A stretch of DNA of 17,537 nt from an archaeon (GTDB lineage: Archaea; Asgardarchaeota; Hermodarchaeia; Hermodarchaeales; Hermodarchaeaceae), in NCBI GenBank assembly GCA_016550485.1, contig JABXGV010000040.1, positions 1 through 17,537 of the forward strand, given 5' to 3'. The translations under genes and the position numbers were made by a program. Below, piece after piece: positions 6,223 through 14,835 of the stretch. Every line of letters starts with the position of its first letter. Position 1 is the first letter of the stretch. Under the pieces are notes generated by a model. It worked only from the letters and a program-made list of their open reading frames with translations, searched no databases and had not been told where the DNA came from.

Positions 6223-9156
6223 TTGAGTCCAGAAAAGTATATTGTAGTCAAGGGTGCGCGGGTCCACAACCTGAAGAACATCACGGTCAAAATACCGCGC
6301 GATAAATATGTAGTGATTACTGGACTCTCCGGCTCAGGTAAATCCTCGCTAGCCTTTGACACGCTATTCGCTGAAGGGCAACGTCGCTATGTCGAATCCC
6401 TGAGCGCCTATGCCCGGCAGTTCCTTGGCCGCATGAGCAAACCCGATGTGGATTCCATTGAAGGACTCAGCCCAGCGATCTCCATCGACCAGCGCTCAGC
6501 TGGTGGGAACCCACGCTCAACGGTAGGGACCATAACTGAGGTCTATGACTATATGCGTCTACTCTGGGCGCGCATCGGTATCATCCACTGCCATATATGT
6601 GGACGCCGCATAACTCCCCAGTCAGCACAACAGATTGTCCGACAGATTCTGGAACTTGGAGAGGGAAAACAAGTCAGAGTTCTTTCCCCGGTCGTACGAG
6701 GACGAAAGGGACACTATAAAAGCCTGTTCAAGAAGCTACAACGAGAGGGGTTCATCAGGGTCCGTGTGAATGGAGAGGACCATCGGCTTGACAAAGAAAC
6801 CATCGAGCTGGATCGTTACAAGCAGCACACTATCGAAATCATCGTGGACCGGCTTGTGATAAAGCCGTCAGTGGAGCAAAGGCTCACTCAATCCGTGGAG
6901 ACGGCTCTAGAATTTGGTAAAGGGCTAGTAATCGCCGAGGTGATGGGTGACCAAGAATACTTGTTCAGTGAGTCGGCAGGCTGCCCGGTTTGTGGCGTCA
7001 GTTTCCCCGACCTAGCACCACGGCTCTTCAGCTTCAACTCACCCTATGGCGCCTGCCCGAAATGTAAGGGACTTGGCTACACTCTCGAAGTGGATCCATT
7101 TCTGGTGGTTCCCGATAAGAGCCTCAGCCTCTTGGAAGGAGCGGTTGCGCCATGGGGAGAAATTTTGGCTGTGGAGGGGTGGCGCCACAGAAGCCTCAAG
7201 AGCATCGCGAAGCACTTCGGGTTCAGGCTCGATGTTCCATTCAAAGATCTCGACCCTAAACATCAGCACATCATCCTCTACGGGTCAGGCGATGAAGAGA
7301 TACGCTTCGAACACCGCGGCGTAACTGCTAGTGGACGCTCCTGGGAATGGATTACCGAGAAGCCAACGATGGGCGTCATCAAGGGGCTCGAGTATCGGTA
7401 TAAGGTGACCAAGTCGGAAACCGTTCGCCGAGGTATCGAGCAGTTTATGGCCCACAATGACTGCCCTGAATGCAAGGGTCGAAGGCTTCGCCCTGAAGCC
7501 CTCGCAGTGACCATTCATGGTCGAGCCATCGATGAAATCAGTGACATGTCGATTGACGAAGCGGCCCAGTTCTTTGAGAGCCTTCAATTGACCCAGAGGG
7601 AACTCACGATTGGGAAACAGACGATGCGAGAGATAAGGGAACGGCTCCGGTTCCTCTCGGAAGTGGGTTTGGAGTATCTTACGATAAATCGGCTTTCTGC
7701 CACTCTAGCTGGTGGAGAAGCCCAGCGTGTGCGGCTCGCCACCCAGATAGGGTCACGTCTAGTCGGCGTCACCTATATCCTCGATGAACCGAGCATAGGG
7801 CTACACATGCGGGATAACGACCGCCTACTAAACATGCTCTTGCAGCTCCGAGATCTTGGAAACACGGTTCTGGTTGTAGAACACGATGAAGGATTCATAC
7901 GCGCAGCAGACTGGATTATCGACCTAGGTCCGGGTGCAGGAGTTCACGGAGGTCAGGTAGTAGCTGAGGGGACTGTCGCAGATATCGAAGCCTCACCAGA
8001 ATCAATAACGGGTAAGTATCTGAGGGGAGAACTTCAGATTCCTCTTCCTGTGAGTCGCCGGCGTGGGAATGGTCAAGCTATCCAGCTGAAAGGGGCTCAC
8101 CATCACAACCTCAAGAACATCGATGTATCATTCCCCCTGGGTACGTTCATCTGTGTAACGGGGGTTTCAGGTTCAGGCAAGAGTACGCTCATCACCGACA
8201 CGTTACACCCTGGTCTGAGATGGGCGTTCCATCAGAAGCGGCGGAAACGGGGGCTATTGAAGTCTGACAGTATGTATTCTGGTACCTTAATCATCCCGGG
8301 GCCCTTCGAGGAACTTACTGGCGATGAGCACATAGATAAGGTGATTCTTGTCGACCAATCACCCATCGGTCGTACTCCCCGCTCTAATCCTGCAACCTAT
8401 ACCGGACTCTTTACGCCTATCAGAGATCTCTTCTCCAAGACTGAAGAGGCACGCATGCGGGGGTACCAGCCTGGACGGTTCAGCTTCAACGTTAAGGGCG
8501 GAAGATGTGAAGCCTGTCAAGGCGGTGGAGTACTGCGGATTGAAATGCAGTTCCTCCCCGATGTCTACGTTACCTGTGAAGAATGTCACGGGAAACGATT
8601 CAATAAGGACACCCTCCAGATACGCTACAAGGGCAAGACCATCTATGAAGTGCTCCGAATGACCGTCGACGAAGCCGCAGACTTTTACAGGAACATCCCT
8701 AAGATCATCCGAATCCTCAAGACACTCCAAGATGTGGGTTTGGGATATATGGAACTTGGTCAGTCCGCACCCACATTAAGTGGCGGAGAAGCCCAGCGAA
8801 TAAAGTTGAGCCGAGAACTAGGGAAGCGAAGCACCGGAAAGACACTTTACTTCTTGGATGAACCGACAACCGGGCTCCACATAGCTGATGTCGCAAAGCT
8901 CCTAGATGTGCTTAATCGTCTAGTCGATGCAGGGAACACGGTGATTGTAATTGAGCACCACCCAGATGTAATCAAGTGCGCCGACTACATCATTGACTTG
9001 GGACCAGAGGGCGGCGAAGCAGGAGGATACATTGTAGCACAGGGCACCCCTGAAGATGTCGCAAAGGTCCCTGAATCACATACAGGTGCCGTACTTCGGA
9101 AGATACTTGATGGCGTTGGTTCTAGCGCTACCACCTCAAAGGTTACAGCTAGTTAA
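6223..9156 (+). CDS. uvrA: Excinuclease ABC subunit A
   Basis: A tandem ABC ATPase that detects helix distortion as a dimer and loads UvrB. It has 977 residues from TTG 6223 (980 from GTG 6214), a little longer than E. coli (940). Numbering from 6223: Walker A GLSGSGKSS at 34; a CxxC pair at 123-126 (CHIC); zinc module CPVC at 254 and CPKC at 278; ABC signature LAGGEAQ at 495; Walker B ILDEPS at 519; the second Walker A GVSGSGKST at 647; the second zinc module CEAC at 762 and CEEC at 785; the second signature LSGGEAQ at 852, followed by FLDEPTTGLH. DQSPIGRTPRSNPATYTG is the family-specific insertion-domain edge. Both ATP sites and all zinc cysteines are intact. It follows uvrB and the zinc-ribbon gene after a 228-base gap, so it may have its own promoter, and is followed 35 bases later by uvrC. 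Confidence 0.97.
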   Translation: MSPEKYIVVKGARVHNLKNITVKIPRDKYVVITGLSGSGKSSLAFDTLFAEGQRRYVESLSAYARQFLGRMSKPDVDSIEGLSPAISIDQRSAGGNPRSTVGTITEVYDYMRLLWARIGIIHCHICGRRITPQSAQQIVRQILELGEGKQVRVLSPVVRGRKGHYKSLFKKLQREGFIRVRVNGEDHRLDKETIELDRYKQHTIEIIVDRLVIKPSVEQRLTQSVETALEFGKGLVIAEVMGDQEYLFSESAGCPVCGVSFPDLAPRLFSFNSPYGACPKCKGLGYTLEVDPFLVVPDKSLSLLEGAVAPWGEILAVEGWRHRSLKSIAKHFGFRLDVPFKDLDPKHQHIILYGSGDEEIRFEHRGVTASGRSWEWITEKPTMGVIKGLEYRYKVTKSETVRRGIEQFMAHNDCPECKGRRLRPEALAVTIHGRAIDEISDMSIDEAAQFFESLQLTQRELTIGKQTMREIRERLRFLSEVGLEYLTINRLSATLAGGEAQRVRLATQIGSRLVGVTYILDEPSIGLHMRDNDRLLNMLLQLRDLGNTVLVVEHDEGFIRAADWIIDLGPGAGVHGGQVVAEGTVADIEASPESITGKYLRGELQIPLPVSRRRGNGQAIQLKGAHHHNLKNIDVSFPLGTFICVTGVSGSGKSTLITDTLHPGLRWAFHQKRRKRGLLKSDSMYSGTLIIPGPFEELTGDEHIDKVILVDQSPIGRTPRSNPATYTGLFTPIRDLFSKTEEARMRGYQPGRFSFNVKGGRCEACQGGGVLRIEMQFLPDVYVTCEECHGKRFNKDTLQIRYKGKTIYEVLRMTVDEAADFYRNIPKIIRILKTLQDVGLGYMELGQSAPTLSGGEAQRIKLSRELGKRSTGKTLYFLDEPTTGLHIADVAKLLDVLNRLVDAGNTVIVIEHHPDVIKCADYIIDLGPEGGEAGGYIVAQGTPEDVAKVPESHTGAVLRKILDGVGSSATTSKVTAS

Positions 9157-9191
9157 GATAAAAACGATTGAAGCCATATGGAACGACAGCT

Positions 9192-11033
9192 ATGTCGCTT
9201 GAGCAAGAGCTGAAACAGTTACCAGACAAGTCCGGTGTCTACATATTTTATGATAAGACAGGGCAGGTCATCTACGTTGGGAAGGCGAAATCCCTCATCA
9301 AGCGGGTTCCCGCGCATTTTCGTGGAATAGCGAAAGGAAGAATTCTGTCGCCCATCGGTCAAGCTACCGACGACTTTGAGGTTATTGTTACGGCCACCGA
9401 AGCCGAGGCTCTGATGCTCGAAAACAACCTGATTAAACAGTATAAGCCACGGTTTAATGTTCAATTCAGAGATGACAAAAGCTTCCCCTTTGTCCGTATA
9501 ACATTAGCTGAGGAATATCCCCGTATGGAGAAGACCCGCAAGATTGTTGACGATGGCAGCCGATACATTGGGCCTTATGCGAATGTCAAAGCGCTCGATG
9601 GGCTGCTAAGGTCGGTTATTCGAACAGTACCCATCGCCACATGCCGCCGGGTTATAATTCCGGGTAAACGCAAGCGCCCATGCCTCAAATACGATATCGG
9701 TCAGTGTCCTGCACCCTGTGTGGGCAAGATTACAAAGGAGGAGTATGCTGCTCTTGTCGACCAATTCATTCTCATGTTAACAGGTCAGCATAATGAGCTT
9801 GAAGCCCAACTAAAGCAATTGATGGAGGAATCCTCCCGACGCAGAGAGTATGAGCGGGCTGCTCGTTTCCGAGACCGGCTTCGGGCGGTGCAGCAGGGTC
9901 GTCAGGCACAGCGGGCAACCATGTGGAACAAACTGCCAGGACACAGAGATGTGTTGGGGCTGGCAAGAAAGGGAGGCGATGCCCTTGTACAGCTGCTCGT
10001 GGTAAGGTCGGGTCGGATAGTGGGGCAGCAGCCATTCCCGTTAAGTGCACCTTCCGCTCAATCTGATGCGGCTGTGCTAGAAGCGTTCATCAAGCAATAC
10101 TATATTCGCGCCACTGAAATCCCGGATGAGATTTTGATTCCAGAGCCAATAGCTGATAAGGCCTTCTTGGCTCGATGGCTCAGTGAGCGTAGAGCTAGTG
10201 GCAAGGCGGTTCGCATCATCCATCCCGTGTCAGGTCCCAGGCTCGATCTAGTAGACATGGCTAATGAAAATGCTCGGTTTCACCTCCATCAGCTGGTTGA
10301 ACGTATCGCCCTTGACGAGCTACGGCGGCAACACTCCTTCGCAGAGTTAGTGGCGCACCTCCACCTTCAAAAAGAGCCCTGCCATATTGAAGGTTTTGAC
10401 ATCTCTACTCTCCAAGGCACTGCACCTGTAGGAGTATGCGTCGTTTTCAAGGATGGTGTACCGGTTAAGAAGCTGTATCGCCGGTTCAAAATCCGTGATG
10501 CTACTCGCCAAGATGACTTTGCCATGATACGTGAGGTGGTGGAGCGCCGCTATCGCCGAGTACTTGCAAAAAATGAGCCGGTGCCAGATCTTATCCTTGT
10601 TGATGGTGGGCGAGGGCAACTCAACATGGCTCTTGCTGCATTAAAGGCAGTTGAAGCACCAGAAATCCCGGTAGTAGGACTAGCAAAGGGTGACAAGCCA
10701 GACCAAGATCACGTTTACGCGCCTTGGCAACAATCCCCCATAACACTTCCAAAGGATGGCGAGGGGCTAAGGCTGCTTCAACGAGTTCGTGACGAGGCTC
10801 ACCGATACGCCATCAATTACCACAGACTTGTCCGTCGGAGGAAAGGCTTGGAGCTGGTGATCACCGAGATTCCCGACGTGGGTATGCGCCGCGCGACTCT
10901 ACTGCTTAAGCGATTTGGCAGCTTGGAGGCATTAGGAAAAGCCTCCCTCGAAGAGGTGGCTGCGGTACCCACAATTAGCTGGACGCTTGCCCAACGGATT
11001 CTCGACTACCTAGCAGCAGACTCTGAAAACTAA
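9192..11033 (+). CDS. uvrC: Excinuclease ABC subunit C
   Basis: The dual-incision nuclease of nucleotide excision repair, cutting 3' then 5' of the lesion marked by UvrB. It has 613 residues from ATG 9192 (E. coli 610); the longer frame from 9168 adds eight residues unlike the family. The GIY-YIG domain shows GVYIFY at 15-20 and VIYVGKAK at 26-33 and the glutamate region LENNLIKQYKPRFN. Four cysteines at 151, 164, 172 and 176, in the context RPCLKYDIGQCPAPC, match the iron-sulfur ligands described for UvrC. A UVR motif lies near 200-235. The RNase H-like endonuclease has GFDIS, LVDGGRGQL and RDEAHRYA, so the catalytic aspartates and histidine are present. A helix-hairpin-helix pair (IPDVGMRRATLLLKRFGS) is near the C terminus. 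It is the last gene of the cluster, meeting the leu operon tail to tail. Confidence 0.96.
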   Translation: MSLEQELKQLPDKSGVYIFYDKTGQVIYVGKAKSLIKRVPAHFRGIAKGRILSPIGQATDDFEVIVTATEAEALMLENNLIKQYKPRFNVQFRDDKSFPFVRITLAEEYPRMEKTRKIVDDGSRYIGPYANVKALDGLLRSVIRTVPIATCRRVIIPGKRKRPCLKYDIGQCPAPCVGKITKEEYAALVDQFILMLTGQHNELEAQLKQLMEESSRRREYERAARFRDRLRAVQQGRQAQRATMWNKLPGHRDVLGLARKGGDALVQLLVVRSGRIVGQQPFPLSAPSAQSDAAVLEAFIKQYYIRATEIPDEILIPEPIADKAFLARWLSERRASGKAVRIIHPVSGPRLDLVDMANENARFHLHQLVERIALDELRRQHSFAELVAHLHLQKEPCHIEGFDISTLQGTAPVGVCVVFKDGVPVKKLYRRFKIRDATRQDDFAMIREVVERRYRRVLAKNEPVPDLILVDGGRGQLNMALAALKAVEAPEIPVVGLAKGDKPDQDHVYAPWQQSPITLPKDGEGLRLLQRVRDEAHRYAINYHRLVRRRKGLELVITEIPDVGMRRATLLLKRFGSLEALGKASLEEVAAVPTISWTLAQRILDYLAADSEN

Positions 11034-11037
11034 CCTA

Positions 11038-11060
11038 CCTTGGGTACAAGGAAAATTTCC
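11038..11060. repeat. Short hairpins between convergent uvrC and yhhN-like gene
   Basis: CCTTG-GGTA-CAAGG (11038-11051) can form a 5-bp stem with a 4-nt loop, and the palindrome GGAAAATTTCC (11050-11060) overlaps it. They occupy the 71-base space between two converging genes and might help end transcription from either side. No long T-run follows, so a classical terminator is not supported. Confidence 0.3.
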
Positions 11061-11104
11061 GTATGGTTAATTAAATCTGTGGAAAATACGACAAACCCGC
11101 TAGC

Positions 11105-11797
11105 TTAGAATTGGTAGACGAGTACGCTTAGGGAAAGAAGGAAAATCGCCAAGTAATAGGTTCCTGAAACCTTGATAACTGGCGTGGAGAGCTTGTGATG
11201 GAATTCTCGAATGCCTAGGAGGGAGTCTGAGGTAACAAAGAAGATGACTCCTGCCACAACAAGGATTCCGAGGAATGTGCCTGCGGTTAACCAGAGTAGT
11301 AAGGAGGCATAGAGCATCGCCGATATCATAGAAGCATAGATGAAAACAGGTACACGATATTTTCCTAAACTAGGTGACAAGTACCTCATGAATAGCACGA
11401 AATAGGCGAGCACCCCCACGAAGAGTACCCCTAATGGGATAATAGCGACCAGATTGATACCCAGCACTAGGCTTTGGCTTACAAAGGCTACAGTGAGAAT
11501 GGCTTGGGCGAACAAGAATAACACAAGCCCAAGCAACAACCTGACGTCAATACCAATATCACCCAGAAGACAGAAGGCTAACCCCGAGACCATCAATAGA
11601 TAGAAGGGTGAATCACTAGGTCGCAGCAAAAACACAAACAGAGCTGCCAATCCTGCTGGAAGCGGCTTTATGATTCCAGACACGATTGTCGATTTTGTAG
11701 TTGAGGTTTGTGCCGCGCCCTCTTTCTGAAGGCTCCTAATCAATATGAAAACAGAAGTGAGACCCCAGAAAGCCGCGAAATAAAGGACCAGCCACAT
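11105..11797 (-). CDS. YhhN/TMEM86 family membrane protein
   Basis: An integral membrane protein of 230 residues with about seven to eight hydrophobic helices and almost no soluble part. Family hallmarks can be read: KPLPAGLAALFVF early (second helix), a central GLAFCLLGDIGI with the conserved GD, LFLFAQAILTVAF after it, and near the C terminus FFVTSDSLLGI with the conserved SD, then YYLAIFLLSLSV. Animal TMEM86 members hydrolyse the vinyl-ether bond of lysoplasmalogens; the archaeal substrate is unknown, and ether-lipid turnover is only a suggestion. The start ATG at 11797 has GGGTGG 4 nt upstream. It begins 25 bases after leuD ends, on the same strand, so it is probably the last gene of the leu operon, though nothing in the sequence ties it to leucine synthesis. 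Confidence 0.8.
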   Translation of the reverse strand: MWLVLYFAAFWGLTSVFILIRSLQKEGAAQTSTTKSTIVSGIIKPLPAGLAALFVFLLRPSDSPFYLLMVSGLAFCLLGDIGIDVRLLLGLVLFLFAQAILTVAFVSQSLVLGINLVAIIPLGVLFVGVLAYFVLFMRYLSPSLGKYRVPVFIYASMISAMLYASLLLWLTAGTFLGILVVAGVIFFVTSDSLLGIREFHHKLSTPVIKVSGTYYLAIFLLSLSVLVYQF

Positions 11798-11822
11798 GGT
11801 ACCACCCGGTAGGGATTTGTTT

Positions 11823-12383
11823 TCAGTCTTTTCCTAGCTTTTGTCTAAGAAGTGGTATTGCGCCCCCGACCCGGAGGTAGTCAAGTAGTATGGACGGAAT
11901 CTTTGTGGTCTGAAATGTATGTTGGGTTCTATGGTTAAGCAGGAGGCCTTGTTCGAGTTTGAGGGTGAGTGTGTCGCCTTCCTGAATTATGCTTGGGTCA
12001 CTTGCAAGAGCAGGGACTTCAATGGCGGGAAACCCGAGATTGAAAGCGTTACGGAAGAAAATTCGGGCAAAAGAGGCAGCCAGTACAGCCCCGACTCCGA
12101 GCGCTCGGAGAACGCCGGGAGCTGATTCCCGGCTTGAACCAATACCAAAGGCGTGACCGCCTACTACAAAATCGTTTGGCTGAACGCCCTTGGCAAAGTC
12201 AGGGCGTATAGTTTCGAACGCATAAGGCGCTATTTCGTCGAGATTTAGGCTAGTAAGGTGGGCGGCTGAGATTATGTCGTCTGTGCTTATGTTGTCCCCA
12301 AATCGCCATGCCCGCCCCTCAATAGGTGGGACCTGCGGCAAATCACTCGATGTTTTTTGTCTCCGTTTTTCTCTTCTAGGCAT
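11823..12383 (-). CDS. leuD: 3-isopropylmalate dehydratase small subunit (LeuD/HacB family)
   Basis: Swivel-domain subunit that, with LeuC, isomerises 2-isopropylmalate to 3-isopropylmalate; homologues act on homocitrate or longer acids. It has 186 residues, somewhat longer than the usual 160-170 because of a basic N-terminal extension (MPRREKRRQK, to about residue 20). The start ATG 12383 is supported by AAAGGAGT (complement of 12393-12400) 9 nt upstream. RFGDNISTDDII is at 27-38 and GIGSSRESAP with the active-site GSSRE at 82-86. The tetrapeptide in the substrate-specificity loop, usually Y-L-x-T/Y in archaeal members, is HLTS here (42-45), so the acyl chain recognised cannot be assumed. 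It starts 5 bases after the leuC stop, which suggests coupled translation. Confidence 0.92.
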   Translation of the reverse strand: MPRREKRRQKTSSDLPQVPPIEGRAWRFGDNISTDDIISAAHLTSLNLDEIAPYAFETIRPDFAKGVQPNDFVVGGHAFGIGSSRESAPGVLRALGVGAVLAASFARIFFRNAFNLGFPAIEVPALASDPSIIQEGDTLTLKLEQGLLLNHRTQHTFQTTKIPSILLDYLRVGGAIPLLRQKLGKD

Positions 12384-12388
12384 TTGTA

Positions 12389-13648
12389 TTACACTCCTTT
12401 ACGTGGGTCTGTGATTTTTCCAGTGATAGCGCTGGCGGCTACTGTCGTAGGTGACGCTAGGTAGATTTCAGAGCCAGAACTGCCCATTCTTCCAAGGAAG
12501 TTTCTATTCGACGTGCTGATACATACCTCCCCGTCAGCAAGTAATCCGCAATGACCGCCAAAGCAGGGGCCACAAGTTGGTGACCCAATAACTGCACCCG
12601 CCGTAAGGAGGGTGCTAAGCAGTCCTTCGCGTAAAGCTTCTTGGTATATGATTCGACTGGCCGGTATTACTAGGAACCGTACATACTTTGCGACTTGTTT
12701 TCCTTCTATAATTTTTGCAGCCATACGTATATCTTCTAGTCGACCGTTTGTGCAGGACCCAAGGAAGGCTTGGTCAATAGGTGTTCCCTCCACCTCTGAC
12801 ACAGGCACTACCTGAGTTGGCAAAGAGGGGGTTGCCACCTGCGGTACTAGCTTAGAGATATCGTATCGAAGTGTCTGGACATAGGAGGCATCTGGGTCTG
12901 GCTTGACAATGTTAAAGGGAATCCTTGTGCGTGCACGTATGTAGGCTTCAGCTTTCTGGTCTACATGCATTATTGCAGCCTTCGCGTCCGCTTCAACCCC
13001 CATGTTTGTGATTGTCATTCGTGAGTCAAGGCTCAGACGCTCAACTCCGTCACCCTGAAATTCTAAAACCTTGTAGGAGGCGCCATCTGCGCCAAGTTCC
13101 CCTAGAATGTGTAAGATAACGTCTTTCCCCATCACTTGGTTGGGCAGTTTTCCTGAAAGAATAATACGAATGGACTCAGGCACCCGGAACCAGAGCCTCC
13201 CTGTAGCCAAGACCACCGCCATGTCAGTTGCACCAATTCCGGTGGCAAATAGGCCAAATGCTCCTCCGGTCGTTGTGTGAGAGTCAGTTCCTACAAGTAA
13301 TTCACCAGGACGGAGATGCCCATAATCGGCGAGGATTTGATGACAGATGCCGGTTCCTACTTCGTAGAAGTGTTTTACTCCAAAGCGTTTAACGAATCTT
13401 CGAACTTGCTGGTGCACCGTTGCTGCCTCTACGGTGGGTGCTGGGGTCCAATGATCGAGTAACACCACAACACGGTTAGGATCCCAAAGCCGCTCAATAC
13501 CTGCTGCTTCAACGTGGGGAATCACGCGTGTTCCCAGCATTTCATGGCTCATCGCCACATCCACAGTGGCCTCGATTAATTCTCCAGGTTCAACCTGCGA
13601 TACAGCGGCGTGTTCTGCCAAGATTTTCTCAGCAAGTGTCTGTCCCAT
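12389..13648 (-). CDS. leuC: 3-isopropylmalate dehydratase large subunit (LeuC/HacA family)
   Basis: The iron-sulfur catalytic subunit of the isomerase, a member of the aconitase superfamily. It has 419 residues, the length of the archaeal/thermophile type rather than the roughly 466-residue proteobacterial LeuC. LLVGTDSHTTTGGAFG at 118-132 is the substrate-site signature. The [4Fe-4S] ligands are Cys299 (GSCTNGR) and Cys359 and Cys362 (SPTCGPCFGG). STSNRNFLGRMG at 378-389 and ASPTTVAASAITG near the C terminus are typical. The start ATG 13648 has AAGGAGT (complement of 13657-13663) 8 nt upstream. It lies 32 bases after leuB and 5 before leuD. Isopropylmalate isomerase and homoaconitase large subunits are hard to tell apart by motif, so the pathway call rests on the leuB-C-D layout. 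Confidence 0.93.
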   Translation of the reverse strand: MGQTLAEKILAEHAAVSQVEPGELIEATVDVAMSHEMLGTRVIPHVEAAGIERLWDPNRVVVLLDHWTPAPTVEAATVHQQVRRFVKRFGVKHFYEVGTGICHQILADYGHLRPGELLVGTDSHTTTGGAFGLFATGIGATDMAVVLATGRLWFRVPESIRIILSGKLPNQVMGKDVILHILGELGADGASYKVLEFQGDGVERLSLDSRMTITNMGVEADAKAAIMHVDQKAEAYIRARTRIPFNIVKPDPDASYVQTLRYDISKLVPQVATPSLPTQVVPVSEVEGTPIDQAFLGSCTNGRLEDIRMAAKIIEGKQVAKYVRFLVIPASRIIYQEALREGLLSTLLTAGAVIGSPTCGPCFGGHCGLLADGEVCISTSNRNFLGRMGSSGSEIYLASPTTVAASAITGKITDPRKGV

Positions 13649-13680
13649 ATCTCTATACTCCTTTGTGATTCGATTTCGCC

Positions 13681-14835
13681 CTAGCTTTGGGGACGAACGG
13701 CTTCAGCTACTGCGCTCCCTACTTGCCCGGTAGTGGAGGGTTCCACATCAGCGTAAGAACCTATGCACAAGTCGTAGGTTCGTGTCCGACCAGCACTCAA
13801 CACCGCTGCCACGGCAAAGCCGATTTTCTCTGCAGCCCTGTGACAGTGGCGGTCCTTGTACTTGTCACCCAACCATTCTAGGAGCATTTTTCCTGCAAGA
13901 ATTGCGGCAATGGGGTTAGCCTTTTGTTTCCCTGCGTGGCGCGGCGCTGAACCATGAATTGGTTCAAACATTGCATGCCGCTCACCGATGTTGCCACCAG
14001 CAGCGACACCCATTCCACCTTGAATTGCTGCACCTAGGTCTGAGATGATGTCTCCAAACATATTCGGAGCCACTACGACATCATAGTAGGAGGGGCGACG
14101 CAGACACCACATCGCCCATGCATCTACATAGGCGAAGTCAGGCATTACCTTAGGAAACTTCTGTGCGACCTCCTCGAAGACCCGACGGAATAGCCGACAT
14201 CCATCCAACACATTACTCTTATCGACACAAGTTACCCGTTGCTGTCCGTCTGCAGGAGCCCCATGCCGTCGTTGTCGAGCAAGATTGAAGGCGAATCGGC
14301 TTACCCTTTCAGCACCACGTCGAGTTATTACTCGCACATCCACGGCCGATTCCGCGGTTTCCCCTCGTTGGAGTGTACCACGAATGGGAGCGTAGAGCCC
14401 TTCTGTGTTCTCTCGGATGATGACAAAGTCGATGTCACTGGGTTGGCGAGTAGCAAGGGGGGATGGCACTCCCTCATAGAGTTTGACCGGGCGCACATTT
14501 GCATAGAGATCCAGTCGCATGCGAGTTCCAAGCACCACGTCTGCTCCTGCCATGCTGCCATCTTCTCTTCGTACAGGCTCACCCGGACTCTTTTCCCATC
14601 CAACTGCGCCAAAGAGGATAGCGTCTGCTTCCTCCTGTGAAAACCGCTTAGCTTCTTCTGTCCACTCCTTTCCCGTTTCTAGATAGTGTTTTCCTCCACA
14701 GGGAAACTCGTGGAAGGAGAGGTTTAAGCCGCGAGTGACTTCTTCGGTAACGGAAAGCACTTTCACTGCTTCTTTAACGGTTTCTACGCCTATTCCGTCA
14801 CCGGGTAGTACTTGGATTTTATAGGTTCGCGCCAC
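13681..14835 (-). CDS. leuB: 3-isopropylmalate/homoisocitrate-type dehydrogenase
   Basis: A beta-decarboxylating dehydrogenase: oxidises and decarboxylates 3-isopropylmalate, or a related acid, to the 2-oxo acid. It has 384 residues from GTG 14835, with a weak GGATGG upstream. LPGDGIG is at 10-16. Substrate arginines are Arg105 and Arg115 (TRMRLDLYANVRP) and Arg141 in RENTEGLY (140-148); Lys206 (VDKSN), Asp238 (VDAWAM), Asp262 and Asp266 (NMFGDIISD) complete the catalytic and metal site. Val101 and Leu102 occupy the positions that contact the isopropyl group in IPMDH, favouring that substrate, but RENTEGLY and LYANVRP are more like homoisocitrate dehydrogenases. The cofactor loop reads HGSAPRHAGK (294-303), with Arg-His where NAD enzymes have Asp-Ile; NADP isocitrate dehydrogenase has Lys-Tyr there. 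It is the first gene of the operon, divergent from the PAS sensor. Confidence 0.85.
   Translation of the reverse strand: MARTYKIQVLPGDGIGVETVKEAVKVLSVTEEVTRGLNLSFHEFPCGGKHYLETGKEWTEEAKRFSQEEADAILFGAVGWEKSPGEPVRREDGSMAGADVVLGTRMRLDLYANVRPVKLYEGVPSPLATRQPSDIDFVIIRENTEGLYAPIRGTLQRGETAESAVDVRVITRRGAERVSRFAFNLARQRRHGAPADGQQRVTCVDKSNVLDGCRLFRRVFEEVAQKFPKVMPDFAYVDAWAMWCLRRPSYYDVVVAPNMFGDIISDLGAAIQGGMGVAAGGNIGERHAMFEPIHGSAPRHAGKQKANPIAAILAGKMLLEWLGDKYKDRHCHRAAEKIGFAVAAVLSAGRTRTYDLCIGSYADVEPSTTGQVGSAVAEAVRPQS

Noticed and set aside
8359..8730. 123-residue minus-strand frame inside uvrA
   Set aside because: It is antisense to a conserved uvrA region including the second zinc module; a codon-pattern shadow.
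14239..14640. 133-residue plus-strand frame inside leuB
   Set aside because: It is antisense to the conserved core of leuB and has no motif of its own.
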